NCBI RefSeq assembly: GCF_026241515.1
Contig: NZ_JAPHPW010000006.1
Span: 124,001-188,000, forward strand
Length of the DNA stretch: 64,000 nt
Origin: Vibrio sp. 14G-20
GTDB taxonomy: Bacteria > Pseudomonadota > Gammaproteobacteria > Enterobacterales > Vibrionaceae
Direction: 5' to 3'
Positions 28,762 to 38,242 of the stretch are shown here, in pieces. Each line of letters opens with the position of its first letter. The stretch's first letter is position 1. The notes under the pieces were generated by a model. It searched no databases. It worked only from the letters and a program-made list of their open reading frames with translations, and had not been told where the DNA came from. The position numbers and the translations under genes are program-made.

Positions 28762-29448
28762 ATGCAAACGCTTAACTTTGACAATCAAGTGATTTGGTTT
28801 GACGAATCATTAATTTCACCAGATCAGGCAAAGCATGCCTTTGACGCTGAATATTGGCAGCAGCAAAATAAAATCATAGGGAGCGCCACCGGGCGTGGTA
28901 CGACGTGGTTTGTTGAGTTAGACACTATTCAAGCAGCATTGCGCCATTACCGTCGTGGTGGCCTATTTGGCAAACTTGTTGAAGACAGGTACCTATACTT
29001 TGGTGATGAGAAGACTCGCAGCTACCAAGAGTTCGAACTGCTTAAAGTACTTAAGAAGTTGGGGGTTAACGTCCCTAAGCCGATTGCTGCTCGAGTGGTG
29101 AAAAGCGGGCTCACCTATAAAGCCGATCTTTTGAGTGAAAAAGTCCCTAATGCTCAAGACCTAGTGGCGATCTTACGAGATAAGGCATTGCCTAAGGAAA
29201 TGTACCAAAAGATAGGTGCTGAAATTCGTAAGATGCATGAGGCACAAGTTAATCATACTGATCTTAACATCCACAACATCTTGATTGATGATCAGGATAG
29301 GGTGTGGATTATTGATTTTGATAAGTGTTATCAGCAACCTGGTGATGACTGGAAGCAGGGGAATTGGGATAGATTAAAGCGATCATTTGAGAAAGAAGTA
29401 GAAAAAAGAAATATTAAATGGCGGTCTGAGAGTTTTTCTTACCTTTAG
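28762..29448 (+). CDS. kdkA: 3-deoxy-D-manno-octulosonic acid kinase
   Basis: 228 residues of the KdkA/RfaP kinase-like fold. Catalytic-loop motif HTDLNIHNILID and the metal-binding DFDKC are present in the C-terminal half. It phosphorylates Kdo of the LPS inner core, as in Haemophilus and Vibrio, which carry a single phosphorylated Kdo. Strong Shine-Dalgarno-like purines (GGTAGGTAGATAGG) precede the ATG. It is divergent from the GT9 gene. Confidence 0.93.
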   Translation: MQTLNFDNQVIWFDESLISPDQAKHAFDAEYWQQQNKIIGSATGRGTTWFVELDTIQAALRHYRRGGLFGKLVEDRYLYFGDEKTRSYQEFELLKVLKKLGVNVPKPIAARVVKSGLTYKADLLSEKVPNAQDLVAILRDKALPKEMYQKIGAEIRKMHEAQVNHTDLNIHNILIDDQDRVWIIDFDKCYQQPGDDWKQGNWDRLKRSFEKEVEKRNIKWRSESFSYL

Positions 29449-29503
29449 GTAAGGTATAAGTTTACGTATAATAAAATGTATAATATGACGAAGTGAAATT
29501 ACT

Positions 29504-30694
29504 ATGAATTCCATTTTACCCCTCATCGGTCGTACCGATGCTCTGTTTACACAAGATATCGCTAGTCACGAAGCTGAGCTATCCCGTATTGTTTCTGAAT
29601 CCTGTTTCCTTGTACTTGGTGGCGCAGGCTCCATTGGCCAAGCGGTTACTAAAGAGATCTTTAAACGCAACCCTAAGAAATTGCATGTTGTTGATATCAG
29701 TGAGAATAACATGGTGGAGGTGGTTCGAGATATTCGTAGTTCTTTTGGTTACATCAATGGTGACTTCCAAACATTTGCTTTAGACATTGGTTCGATTGAG
29801 TATGATGCGTTTATTAAAGCTGATGGGCAATATGACTATGTATTGAACCTATCGGCACTTAAACATGTACGTAGTGAAAAAGACCCGTACACACTAATGC
29901 GTATGATCGATGTGAATGTGTTTAATACTGACAAGACCATTCAACAGTCTATCGATGCAGGTGTGAAGAAGTACTTTTGCGTATCGACAGATAAAGCGGC
30001 AAATCCAGTCAATATGATGGGAGCATCAAAGCGTATTATGGAGATGTTCCTAATGCGTAAAAGTGAAGAGATGGCTATCTCGACAGCACGTTTTGCTAAC
30101 GTGGCATTCTCTGATGGTTCCCTATTACACGGCTTTAACCAACGCCTATTGAAAAACCAACCTATCGTGGCGCCAAATGACATTAAACGCTACTTCGTCA
30201 CGCCTCAAGAGTCTGGTGAGTTATGCTTAATGTCGTGTATTTTTGGTGAAAACAGAGACATCTTCTTCCCTAAACTTAGTGAAGCGCTTCACTTAATCTC
30301 ATTTGCAGATATTGCTGTGAAGTACCTTGAGCAACGCGGTTACGAACCTCATCTTTGTGAAAGCGAAGATGAAGCCCGTGAGTTGGCGAAAACACTTCCA
30401 TCACAAGGCAAGTGGCCTTGTTTGTTTACGTCTAGTGACACTACTGGTGAGAAAGACTTTGAAGAGTTTTTTACCGATAAAGAAACACTCGATATGGAGC
30501 GCTTTGCAAACCTAGGCATTATTAAAAACGCCCCTTTGTATCAGCAAGAGTTACTGAATTTATTTGAAAGTACAATTGGTCAAATGAAATCCGATCGAGA
30601 GTGGAGTAAAGAGCAAATCGTCGAGCTATTCTTTACTATGATTCCTGACTTTGGACACAAAGAAACAGGCAAATATCTAGACAGTAAAATGTAG
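29504..30694 (+). CDS. legB: Nucleotide-sugar 4,6-dehydratase (LegB-like)
   Basis: 396 residues, extended SDR of the FlaA1/PseB type. It has the NAD motif VLGGAGSIGQ at about 37-46 and the catalytic TDKAANPVNMMGASK with Met in place of the usual Tyr, normal for this family. It would dehydrate the GDP- or UDP-GlcNAc donor as the first committed step of legionaminic acid synthesis. It opens the seven-gene cluster 29504-36596. Two TATAAT-like -10 boxes (29467 and 29479) precede it. The presence of a PtmE-like gene favours GDP-GlcNAc as substrate. Confidence 0.82.
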   Translation: MNSILPLIGRTDALFTQDIASHEAELSRIVSESCFLVLGGAGSIGQAVTKEIFKRNPKKLHVVDISENNMVEVVRDIRSSFGYINGDFQTFALDIGSIEYDAFIKADGQYDYVLNLSALKHVRSEKDPYTLMRMIDVNVFNTDKTIQQSIDAGVKKYFCVSTDKAANPVNMMGASKRIMEMFLMRKSEEMAISTARFANVAFSDGSLLHGFNQRLLKNQPIVAPNDIKRYFVTPQESGELCLMSCIFGENRDIFFPKLSEALHLISFADIAVKYLEQRGYEPHLCESEDEARELAKTLPSQGKWPCLFTSSDTTGEKDFEEFFTDKETLDMERFANLGIIKNAPLYQQELLNLFESTIGQMKSDREWSKEQIVELFFTMIPDFGHKETGKYLDSKM

Positions 30695-30702
30695 GAGAGA
30701 TC

Positions 30703-31860
30703 ATGAAACCTGCATCATTAGTTGAATTTGTTCGTGATACTTACCAAACCAATGAGTTTGTTCCTTTGCATGCGCCAACATTCAATGGCAACGAGAAAGC
30801 TTACGTCACAGAAACCATTGAGAGTACGTTTGTCTCAAGTGTTGGTAAATTTGTGGATCAGTTTGAATCGAAGATTGAAGCTTACACCGGAAGTGCAAAG
30901 GCGGTAGCTGCTGTCAATGGCACCGCAGCTCTACATGCAGCACTCTATATGGCGGACGTACAACGCGGTGATTTGGTTGTTACACAAGCTTTGACCTTCG
31001 TTGCGACTTGCAATGCCCTGTATCACATGGGTGCAGAGCCAATTTTTGTTGATATATCTCCGGTAAGCTTAGGCTTGTGCCCTAAAGCTGTTGACCACTA
31101 TCTAACACAACACGCTGAGTTGACTGAAAAAGGTTGTATCCATAGACAAACAAGACAACGCATCCGCGCTGTGGTTCCGATGCATACTTTCGGCCACCCT
31201 GTCGAACTCGATGAGTTAGTCGCCGTATGTTTAAAGTGGCAACTGGTCTTAGTGGAAGATGCAGCAGAAAGTTTGGGCTCTTTCTATAAAGGCCAACATA
31301 CAGGTACATTCGGTGATTATGCTGCGATCAGCTTTAATGGCAACAAGGTTATTACAACCGGTGGCGGTGGTATGGTTCTGTGTAAAACTCAAGAGCAGGG
31401 TGCTCGTACTAAGCACGTGACCACGACAGCTAAGGTCCCGCACCCTTTTGAGTTTTATCATGATGAGCCTGGTTTCAATTATCGAATGCCAAATTTGAAT
31501 GCCGCATTGGGTTGTGCACAAATGGAAGTGCTCGAATCATACCTAGTTCAGAAGCGCCAATTGGCTGAACAATACCAACATTTTTTCGCCGGTTCAGAAT
31601 TTACATTCGTGACAGAACCAGAATACGCGACGTCGAATTATTGGCTGAATGCGATTATTTGCCCAGACACAGCATCACGAGCTCAAATTTTGGAAGAAAC
31701 CAACTCTGCGGGTGTCATGACGCGTCCTATTTGGCAGTTGATGCATCGTCTTCCTATGTTCGAGAACGCATTGCGTGGTGACTTGACGCAGTCTGAGTTT
31801 ATTGAAGCGCATTTGGTCAACATTCCGAGCACACCCATTCAAATGTCTAAAGGCGCTTAA
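30703..31860 (+). CDS. legC: PLP-dependent sugar aminotransferase (LegC-like)
   Basis: 385 residues of the DegT/DnrJ/EryC1 family. The PLP lysine lies in ISFNGNKVITTGGGG, and LVEDAAESLGSFYKG is the aspartate region that contacts the cofactor. It would aminate the 4-keto sugar produced by the dehydratase. It starts 8 bases after the dehydratase stop with GGAGAG upstream, and its stop overlaps the next start (TTAATGG), so the genes are translationally coupled. Confidence 0.88.
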   Translation: MKPASLVEFVRDTYQTNEFVPLHAPTFNGNEKAYVTETIESTFVSSVGKFVDQFESKIEAYTGSAKAVAAVNGTAALHAALYMADVQRGDLVVTQALTFVATCNALYHMGAEPIFVDISPVSLGLCPKAVDHYLTQHAELTEKGCIHRQTRQRIRAVVPMHTFGHPVELDELVAVCLKWQLVLVEDAAESLGSFYKGQHTGTFGDYAAISFNGNKVITTGGGGMVLCKTQEQGARTKHVTTTAKVPHPFEFYHDEPGFNYRMPNLNAALGCAQMEVLESYLVQKRQLAEQYQHFFAGSEFTFVTEPEYATSNYWLNAIICPDTASRAQILEETNSAGVMTRPIWQLMHRLPMFENALRGDLTQSEFIEAHLVNIPSTPIQMSKGA

Positions 31861-33026
31861 TGGAAAACAAGATTCAGAAAGTAGCGGTTTTTACCGGGAC
31901 AAGAGCAGAGTATGGTCTGCTCTTTTGGCTTTTGAAAGATATTCAAAATGATCCCGATTTAACACTGCAGCTTCTCGTTTCAGGGATGCACCTTTCGCCG
32001 GAGTTTGGGGAGACCTATCAGCAGATAGAAAAAGATGGATTTAAGATTGATGAAAAAATTGAAATCCTGCTTTCGTCTGATTCTGCCGTAGGTACAGCTA
32101 AAAGTATGGGCCTTGGTGTCCTTGGCTTCTCGGACTCTTTAGCACGTCTACAGCCTGATGTATTGGTTATACTTGGCGATCGCTTTGAGGCATTAGCCGC
32201 TGCTCAAACGGCGATGATTTTGCGTATTCCTATTGTTCACTTGCATGGTGGTGAAATTACAGAAGGCGCATACGATGATGCGATTCGTCATGCAATTACC
32301 AAACTGAGCTACCTGCATGGTACGTCGACAGACGAATATCGTCAGCGCGTGATTCAATTGGGTGAGGCTCCTGAGCGAGTAAGAAATGTCGGTGCAATAG
32401 GCCTTGACCACCTTAAACGTGCTGACTTCATGTCATTAGGCGAGTTAGGGGAATCTCTCAACTTTTCTTTGACTAAGCCGTTTTTCTTAGTGACTTATCA
32501 TCCGGTGACACTCGGCAATGAAGCACCTGAAGAGGCATTCCAAGCTTTATTGGATGCTTTAAACTGTTTCCCAGAGCATCAAGTTATCCTCACTTACCCA
32601 AATGCTGATGATGGTGGTCGCCGCATTATCCCAATGCTAGAAGCTTACGCCGCGAGCCAACCTGATCGCGTATTAGCAATTCCTTCGCTTGGGCAAGTGC
32701 GTTACCTCAGTGCAGTTAAATATGCAGTGGCTGTGATTGGCAACTCTTCTAGCGGTGTTATTGAAGTACCGGCATTTGATGTTCCCACTGTTAATATTGG
32801 ATCTCGCCAGAAAGGTCGCTTGGCAGCAAAAAGCGTGCTGCATTGTGAGGCGAACAGAGCTGACATTGAGCGAGCTATCAGATCTGCGAATGAACGTGAG
32901 TATAAGGAAGCTGCGGAAGAGATAGAGAATCCGTACGGACAAGGAAATACCAGTGAAAAAGTGATCGAGATGATCAAAACTCTGGATTTCAATCCATGCA
33001 AAACCTTCCACGATTTACCGAACTGA
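31860..33026 (+). CDS. legG: Hydrolysing NDP-sugar 2-epimerase (LegG/NeuC family)
   Basis: 388 residues. The NeuC/WecB family start VAVFTGTRAEYGLL, the LHGGEITEGAYDDAIRHAIT segment and VIGNSSSGVIEVP near the C-terminus are diagnostic. It releases the nucleotide and inverts C2, giving the free hexose that the synthase condenses with phosphoenolpyruvate. In this context the substrate is the 2,4-diacetamido-trideoxy sugar rather than UDP-GlcNAc. Confidence 0.88.
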   Translation: MENKIQKVAVFTGTRAEYGLLFWLLKDIQNDPDLTLQLLVSGMHLSPEFGETYQQIEKDGFKIDEKIEILLSSDSAVGTAKSMGLGVLGFSDSLARLQPDVLVILGDRFEALAAAQTAMILRIPIVHLHGGEITEGAYDDAIRHAITKLSYLHGTSTDEYRQRVIQLGEAPERVRNVGAIGLDHLKRADFMSLGELGESLNFSLTKPFFLVTYHPVTLGNEAPEEAFQALLDALNCFPEHQVILTYPNADDGGRRIIPMLEAYAASQPDRVLAIPSLGQVRYLSAVKYAVAVIGNSSSGVIEVPAFDVPTVNIGSRQKGRLAAKSVLHCEANRADIERAIRSANEREYKEAAEEIENPYGQGNTSEKVIEMIKTLDFNPCKTFHDLPN

Positions 33027-33074
33027 GAGCTATACATTTAGCTTTTAGTAACAAATAACGAAAGAGAGAGCGGT

Positions 33075-34148
33075 ATGACTCTGATTATTGCTGAAGCAGG
33101 CGTGAACCATAATGGTGATGAAAAACTGGCTTTTGAGCTTGTTGATGCAGCCTATCAAGCGGGTGCTGATATTGTAAAGTTTCAGACGTTTAAGGCAAAA
33201 AACCTTGTAACTGAAGAAGCGAAACAGGCGGAATATCAGGTTACCAACACGCAGAAACAAGAGTCGCAATTAGCTATGCTTAGTCGCTTAGAGCTCTCTT
33301 ATGATGCTCACCATCAATTGGTTAAGCATTGTGAGCAACTCGGTATTGAGTTTTTATCAACCGCTTTTGATTCAGAAAGCCTAGATTTTTTAGTGAACGA
33401 TCTAGGGTTAACTCGCTTGAAGTTGCCTTCTGGTGAACTTACTAATGCCCCTCTCGTACTAGAACATGCTCGAACAGGGTGTGATTTGATTGTCTCCACT
33501 GGTATGGCGACACTATCGGAAATCGAAATCGCGCTGGGTGTGATTGCATTTGGTTACACTGCTGATGACAACGCCATACCTTCTGTGCAGGCCTTCCAGG
33601 AAGCTTATGCCTCTGATAAAGGTCAACAAGCGCTTAAGAGTAAGGTCACAATCTTGCACTGTACGACTGAATACCCAGCACCAATGGAAGAGATTAACCT
33701 TAAAGCTATGGACACTTTAGGTCGTGCGTTTGACCTACCTGCAGGTTATTCAGATCACAGTCAAGGTATTACGATTCCTATTGCAGCTGTCGCTCGCGGT
33801 GCGGTGTTGATTGAAAAGCACTTTACGCTAGATAACAACATGGAAGGACCGGATCACAAAGCTTCTCTTGAACCTCAAGACTTAACGGCCATGGTCAGCG
33901 CAATTCGACAGGTCGAGTTGGCATTAGGAAGTCGCGTAAAAACACCAACGGTATCAGAAGTGAAAAACAAAGCGGTCGCAAGGAAAAGCCTGGTCGCTGC
34001 GTGTGATATTGCCGAAGGTGAGGAGTTTTCGTCAGAAAATATCACCATTAAGAGACCGGGTCATGGCATGTCACCTTATCGCTATTGGGATATGCTTGAA
34101 CGCTCTTCTTCTAAAGCTTATCAAGCCGGAGAGCTGATCTTTGAATAA
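33075..34148 (+). CDS. legI: Legionaminic/neuraminic acid synthase (NeuB family)
   Basis: 357 residues. An N-terminal TIM barrel (LIIAEAGVNHNGDEKLAFEL) and a C-terminal SAF antifreeze-like domain from about 295 are present. It condenses phosphoenolpyruvate with a six-carbon sugar to give a nonulosonic acid. The surrounding aminotransferase and acetyltransferase indicate legionaminic rather than N-acetylneuraminic acid. Shine-Dalgarno AAGAGAGAG precedes the ATG. The end overlaps the acetyltransferase by 8 bp. Confidence 0.9.
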   Translation: MTLIIAEAGVNHNGDEKLAFELVDAAYQAGADIVKFQTFKAKNLVTEEAKQAEYQVTNTQKQESQLAMLSRLELSYDAHHQLVKHCEQLGIEFLSTAFDSESLDFLVNDLGLTRLKLPSGELTNAPLVLEHARTGCDLIVSTGMATLSEIEIALGVIAFGYTADDNAIPSVQAFQEAYASDKGQQALKSKVTILHCTTEYPAPMEEINLKAMDTLGRAFDLPAGYSDHSQGITIPIAAVARGAVLIEKHFTLDNNMEGPDHKASLEPQDLTAMVSAIRQVELALGSRVKTPTVSEVKNKAVARKSLVAACDIAEGEEFSSENITIKRPGHGMSPYRYWDMLERSSSKAYQAGELIFE

Positions 34149-34794
34149 TGCTGCTTCTATGTTGCCTATTGTGCTAATTGGAGGCGGAGGACATGCGAGC
34201 GTGCTTGCAGACATATTGCTTCGCCAAGGGCGTGAGATAGTTGCGGTGATTTGTCCTGATGATATATCGCAACGAAAAGTTTTCTCTGGGATGAAACAGT
34301 TAACGAAAGATAGTGATATCAAGGGCTACCACCCCGATGACGTTTGTGTGGTTAACGGAATAGGCATCATGCCTAAATCTCGTATTCGAGAGAAGGTTAC
34401 TGAGTATTATCTTGAGTTAGGTTATCGATTTGAAAGTGTTGTTGATGAAACTGCACGAGTATCAGAATTCGCTGAATTAGGTCAAGGTGTGCAAGTGTTT
34501 GCTAATGCTACTGTTCAAACTGGAGCCAAGGTTAATGACTTTAGTGTAGTGAATACAGGAGCTGTAGTAGAGCATGATTGTCAGCTAGGTATGCACAACC
34601 ATATCGCTCCGAATGCAACACTTTGTGGGCAAGTGTTTACAGATAATTATGTCTATATTGGTGCTAATGCTACTGTTTTTCAAAGCTTATCAATTGGTGA
34701 GTCGACGATCGTTGGTGCTGGGGCTATTGTGACAAAATCTCTTTCACCTCAAAGCATATGTTATCCTTCTCGCAGTATAATTAAGTCATATTAA
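34141..34794 (+). CDS. legH: NeuD-family sugar O/N-acetyltransferase (LegH-like)
   Basis: 217 residues starting at a TTG chosen because GGAG lies about ten bases upstream and the gene overlaps legI. The first ATG would be six codons later with no Shine-Dalgarno. An N-terminal PglD-like domain (VLIGGGGHASVLADIL) is followed by left-handed beta-helix hexapeptide repeats from about 100 onward with the catalytic His in VVEHDCQLGMHNHIAP. It would acetylate the 4-amino group before the epimerase step. Confidence 0.83.
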   Translation: MNNAASMLPIVLIGGGGHASVLADILLRQGREIVAVICPDDISQRKVFSGMKQLTKDSDIKGYHPDDVCVVNGIGIMPKSRIREKVTEYYLELGYRFESVVDETARVSEFAELGQGVQVFANATVQTGAKVNDFSVVNTGAVVEHDCQLGMHNHIAPNATLCGQVFTDNYVYIGANATVFQSLSIGESTIVGAGAIVTKSLSPQSICYPSRSIIKSY

Positions 34795-34842
34795 GTGCCC
34801 TCTGTGTAGTGAGCATTTCCCAGAATAACAACAAGGTGTGCA

Positions 34843-35904
34843 ATGAGTCATTGTTGGAATAACGTGCTAATTAAGCCAAATAACACAATTCGCGAAGCTC
34901 TTGAAATAATCAACACAGAAGCATTACGAGTAGTGTTAGTTGTGGATGAGCAACAGTCATTAGTCGGCGTTGTGACCGATGGTGATATTCGACGTGGTTT
35001 ATTGAATAATTTGCCACTCACCGAGCCGGTATCTGAGGTAATGAATACTCAGCCAACAACGGCGCTGGCAACGGCATCTCGAGAAGAACTGATTGCTCTG
35101 ATGGAGAGTCGCGGTATTCTTTCTATCCCCTTGCTTGATGAAAGCGGTAAAGTTATAGGGCTCGAAACGCTACATGGTGCTTTGCATCAGCCTAAGCATC
35201 AGAATCCAGTGTTTATTATGGCTGGTGGTTTTGGTACTCGCTTACGACCATTAACGGATCACTGTCCTAAACCGATGTTAAACATTGGTGGCAAACCTAT
35301 CTTAGAGACGGTAATTCGTAGCTTTATCAAAGCCGGGTTTGTCAATTTCTATATTTCAACACATTACATGCCAGAGCAAATCCAGCAACATTTTGGTGAC
35401 GGCTCTGAGTTAGGGATTAATATTACTTATGTGTATGAAGAATCTCCTCTAGGCACAGGCGGTGCTCTTGGTTTGTTGCCTGAGAGTCTTCCCAAAGACC
35501 TCCCATTGATTATGATGAATGGTGATGTCTTGACGAAAGTGGATTTTCAACGATTGTTAGAGTTTCACTCTGAGAATCAAGCTGACGCGACAATGTGTGT
35601 TCGAGAGTACGATTACCAGATACCTTATGGTGTCATTAATGGTGAAGGTAATAAAATAACCAGTATGGTCGAAAAGCCAATTCAGCGTTTTTTTGTGAAT
35701 GCAGGGATTTATGTAGTTTCACCTCAGGTGATCGCCTCTGTACCTGAAAATCACTGTATTGATATGCCGACTTTGCTTGAAGAACATATGAATGAGCGTG
35801 ATAACATTTTAATGTTCCCTATTCATGAATACTGGCTAGATATAGGGCGTATGGATGACTTTAACCGAGCACAATCAGATATCCTTAGTTTGGGGATCTT
35901 GTAA
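34843..35904 (+). CDS. ptmE: CBS-domain nucleotidyltransferase (PtmE-like)
   Basis: 353 residues. Two CBS domains occupy about 1-120, and a nucleotidyltransferase domain begins with FIMAGGFGTRLRPLTDHCPK near 123. In Campylobacter jejuni PtmE makes GDP-GlcNAc for legionaminic acid synthesis, so this gene points to the GDP-linked route. The CBS domains may sense adenosyl nucleotides. It starts 48 bases after the acetyltransferase and its stop overlaps the next start (TAATG). Confidence 0.85.
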   Translation: MSHCWNNVLIKPNNTIREALEIINTEALRVVLVVDEQQSLVGVVTDGDIRRGLLNNLPLTEPVSEVMNTQPTTALATASREELIALMESRGILSIPLLDESGKVIGLETLHGALHQPKHQNPVFIMAGGFGTRLRPLTDHCPKPMLNIGGKPILETVIRSFIKAGFVNFYISTHYMPEQIQQHFGDGSELGINITYVYEESPLGTGGALGLLPESLPKDLPLIMMNGDVLTKVDFQRLLEFHSENQADATMCVREYDYQIPYGVINGEGNKITSMVEKPIQRFFVNAGIYVVSPQVIASVPENHCIDMPTLLEEHMNERDNILMFPIHEYWLDIGRMDDFNRAQSDILSLGIL

Positions 35905-36596
35905 TGATAGATGGTAAAAAAGTGATGGCTCTTATTCCTGCTCGAGGTGGTAGCAAGCGTTTACCTAGGAAGAATATCCTTCCTCTTGCTGGAAAGCCTT
36001 TGATTTGTTGGTCCCTAGAAGCCGCAAGTAAGAGTCAATATATTGATCAAGTCGTGGTTAGCACTGATGATAAGGAAATTGCGGATGTTTGTCAGGCTCT
36101 GGGCTTTCCCGTTCCTGAATTGAGACCCGGCTTTCTGGCTTCAGATACCGCTAAAACGGAAGATGTACTACTACATGCTCTTGAGAGGTATAGGGAAGGT
36201 GCTGAGATAATCGTTTTGTTACAACCTACATCACCACTTCGTACATCTAAGCATATTGATGAAGCACTTGAGCTATTTGTAGAGAAGCAGGCAAATTCGG
36301 TAGTTTCCGTTACCCCCTGTGAGCATTCACCTATGTGGTCGAATACATTGCCAGTCGATTTATCTATGGGCAGCTTTATTAGGCCCGAAGCATTACAACG
36401 TTCTCAAGACCTTGAACAGTTTTACCGTTTAAATGGGGCTTTGTATATTTTTGATAGCGGTAATCTTGAAAGGTTGGGCTGTATTTCTTATTCTGAAAGT
36501 GGTTATGCGTATATTATGGATAATGAGAGCTCTATTGATATTGATACTAATTTTGATTTTTCGATGGCAGAGAATATAATTGATTTTTATAGGTGA
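35904..36596 (+). CDS. legF: CMP-nonulosonate cytidylyltransferase (LegF/NeuA-like)
   Basis: 230 residues with the CMP-sugar synthetase motif LIPARGGSKRLPRKN at 10-24, then VVSTDDKEIADV and LLQPTSPLRTSKHIDEAL. It activates the nonulosonic acid with CMP for transfer. It is the last gene of the pathway cluster. Base composition drops sharply just after it, where the AT-rich trio begins. Confidence 0.9.
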   Translation: MIDGKKVMALIPARGGSKRLPRKNILPLAGKPLICWSLEAASKSQYIDQVVVSTDDKEIADVCQALGFPVPELRPGFLASDTAKTEDVLLHALERYREGAEIIVLLQPTSPLRTSKHIDEALELFVEKQANSVVSVTPCEHSPMWSNTLPVDLSMGSFIRPEALQRSQDLEQFYRLNGALYIFDSGNLERLGCISYSESGYAYIMDNESSIDIDTNFDFSMAENIIDFYR

Positions 36597-36682
36597 TGTT
36601 AATTTAGTCTAAATGATTATTGATGTGTTTTACTTGGTTGTTGGCAAACTTACATTTAAATAGGATAGAAATAGAATTAATT

Positions 36683-38242
36683 ATGAACATGGAATATTTA
36701 TTTTTTCTTTCATCATTACTAATTGTTGTCGGGCTTAATTATACTTTGTTAAAGTACATTTTTCCATTATCAAAAGTTAAAGGGATTGTAACTAGAAGTG
36801 TGTTTAGTTCCATGTTTTGTATTGGTCTTTCAATTTTTTTTGAACGTGCTTTATTGGTTCTGTTACCTATTGTTTTTGTTTTATTCTTCTTTTCTTATTT
36901 CTACTCTTCTGTATTTGGAAGGCTTAGCTATGGAAGTGTAGCCTCAATACTAGAGTCAAACCCTTCAGAAGCCAAAGAGTTTTACTCTAGTTTAGATAAA
37001 AATAAGCTTTTTTTATCTATTGTCTATAGTGGTATATACGTTTTTCTACTGTGGTATATTTCAATATCCAATATAAGTGAATTGTATTTATTTAATTATT
37101 TGGTTTTTTTTTCCTTAATTATATTAGCGCTTTCTATTTTTTCCTTATTGTATATTTATATTGAAAAAGTTGCAGAAGCTAAAGCTCCATTGAAAATTCT
37201 TAAATACAATGCACTACTTAACTCATTAATTTATTTTGCAGAGTACTTTAAGTATAAAAAACTATTGAGAAATATGAGAATAGAATCTGAGTGGGAAGCG
37301 GTATCAAGAAAAGATAGCAATACAGATGTATACGTCGTTGTTATTGGTGAGTCATCTTGTCGATCCCATTATCATGTTTATGGTTATGACAAACCGACAA
37401 CCCCGCCACTAGAAAAAATGAAAGGTTATAGTATTGTCCATGAAGCAATTGCTCCTGCCATACAAACGATGACATCAATCCCTAGAATATTAGCTTGTAA
37501 TGATGCGAATGAAATCAACTTTAATCTCAATATTGTTGATCTAGCAAATAGTGCAGGATTTGAAACGTATTGGTTATCGAATCAAGGTGAGTTAGGGCAT
37601 GCTGATCGACCGATAGCAGCAATTGCTAATCGGGCAACTTATAAAGAATATCTTCAATTTGATTATACTAAAGCAGGAAGTGATTTTGAATTAATTGATT
37701 TAATTAAAAAGCATATTAAAGAGCCTGCAAGTAAACCTAAACTATTTTTGGTTCATACTATGGGGTCTCACTGGGATTTCCGAGAGCGATCTGCTTTAGG
37801 CAAGTATCACTTGGATGGCATTGAGTCCCATATAGATTGTTATGATGACACAATCTATAACTCTTATATGTTTTTAGAGGATATAAGAAACTGTTTATTG
37901 GAAAAAAATCTAGAATATAAAATATGCTACTTTTCTGACCATGGTTTGAGTAAGACTGAAGAGTACCCTAATCTTATTCACGGTGCTGGCAAGTACTTTT
38001 CTTATGAGGCTGCAGAAGTACCATTATTCTTTATTGATAACAATCAGAAACCAGGTAGATACTTGGATAGAACTTACTATCTTCGAGATTTTGTCCATAC
38101 ATTAGGAGACTGGATGTCAATTGATGCCAAGCAGATAAAATTAGGATCATCGGTTTTGAGTTCTGAGAATAATAAACAAGAAGAGTTTATACTTGATGAT
38201 GATTTGAATGTTGTAAGGAGAGGTGCTACATATGAGCTTTAG
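36683..38242 (+). CDS. EptA-like inner-membrane phosphoethanolamine (or similar) transferase
   Basis: About 520 residues from the ATG at 36683. A longer frame reaches a TTG at 36620. There are about five hydrophobic segments in the first 175 residues, then a periplasmic sulfatase-fold domain beginning VVVIGESSCRSHYHVYGY. Expected features are seen: Glu in GES, Thr nucleophile region IQTMTSIPR, and metal ligands in YFSDHGLS. Such enzymes move phosphoethanolamine from phosphatidylethanolamine to lipid A or core sugars. The donor could be phosphoglycerol instead. Marked AT richness and low Shine-Dalgarno quality set it apart from the upstream cluster and suggest transfer. Confidence 0.8.
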   Translation: MNMEYLFFLSSLLIVVGLNYTLLKYIFPLSKVKGIVTRSVFSSMFCIGLSIFFERALLVLLPIVFVLFFFSYFYSSVFGRLSYGSVASILESNPSEAKEFYSSLDKNKLFLSIVYSGIYVFLLWYISISNISELYLFNYLVFFSLIILALSIFSLLYIYIEKVAEAKAPLKILKYNALLNSLIYFAEYFKYKKLLRNMRIESEWEAVSRKDSNTDVYVVVIGESSCRSHYHVYGYDKPTTPPLEKMKGYSIVHEAIAPAIQTMTSIPRILACNDANEINFNLNIVDLANSAGFETYWLSNQGELGHADRPIAAIANRATYKEYLQFDYTKAGSDFELIDLIKKHIKEPASKPKLFLVHTMGSHWDFRERSALGKYHLDGIESHIDCYDDTIYNSYMFLEDIRNCLLEKNLEYKICYFSDHGLSKTEEYPNLIHGAGKYFSYEAAEVPLFFIDNNQKPGRYLDRTYYLRDFVHTLGDWMSIDAKQIKLGSSVLSSENNKQEEFILDDDLNVVRRGATYEL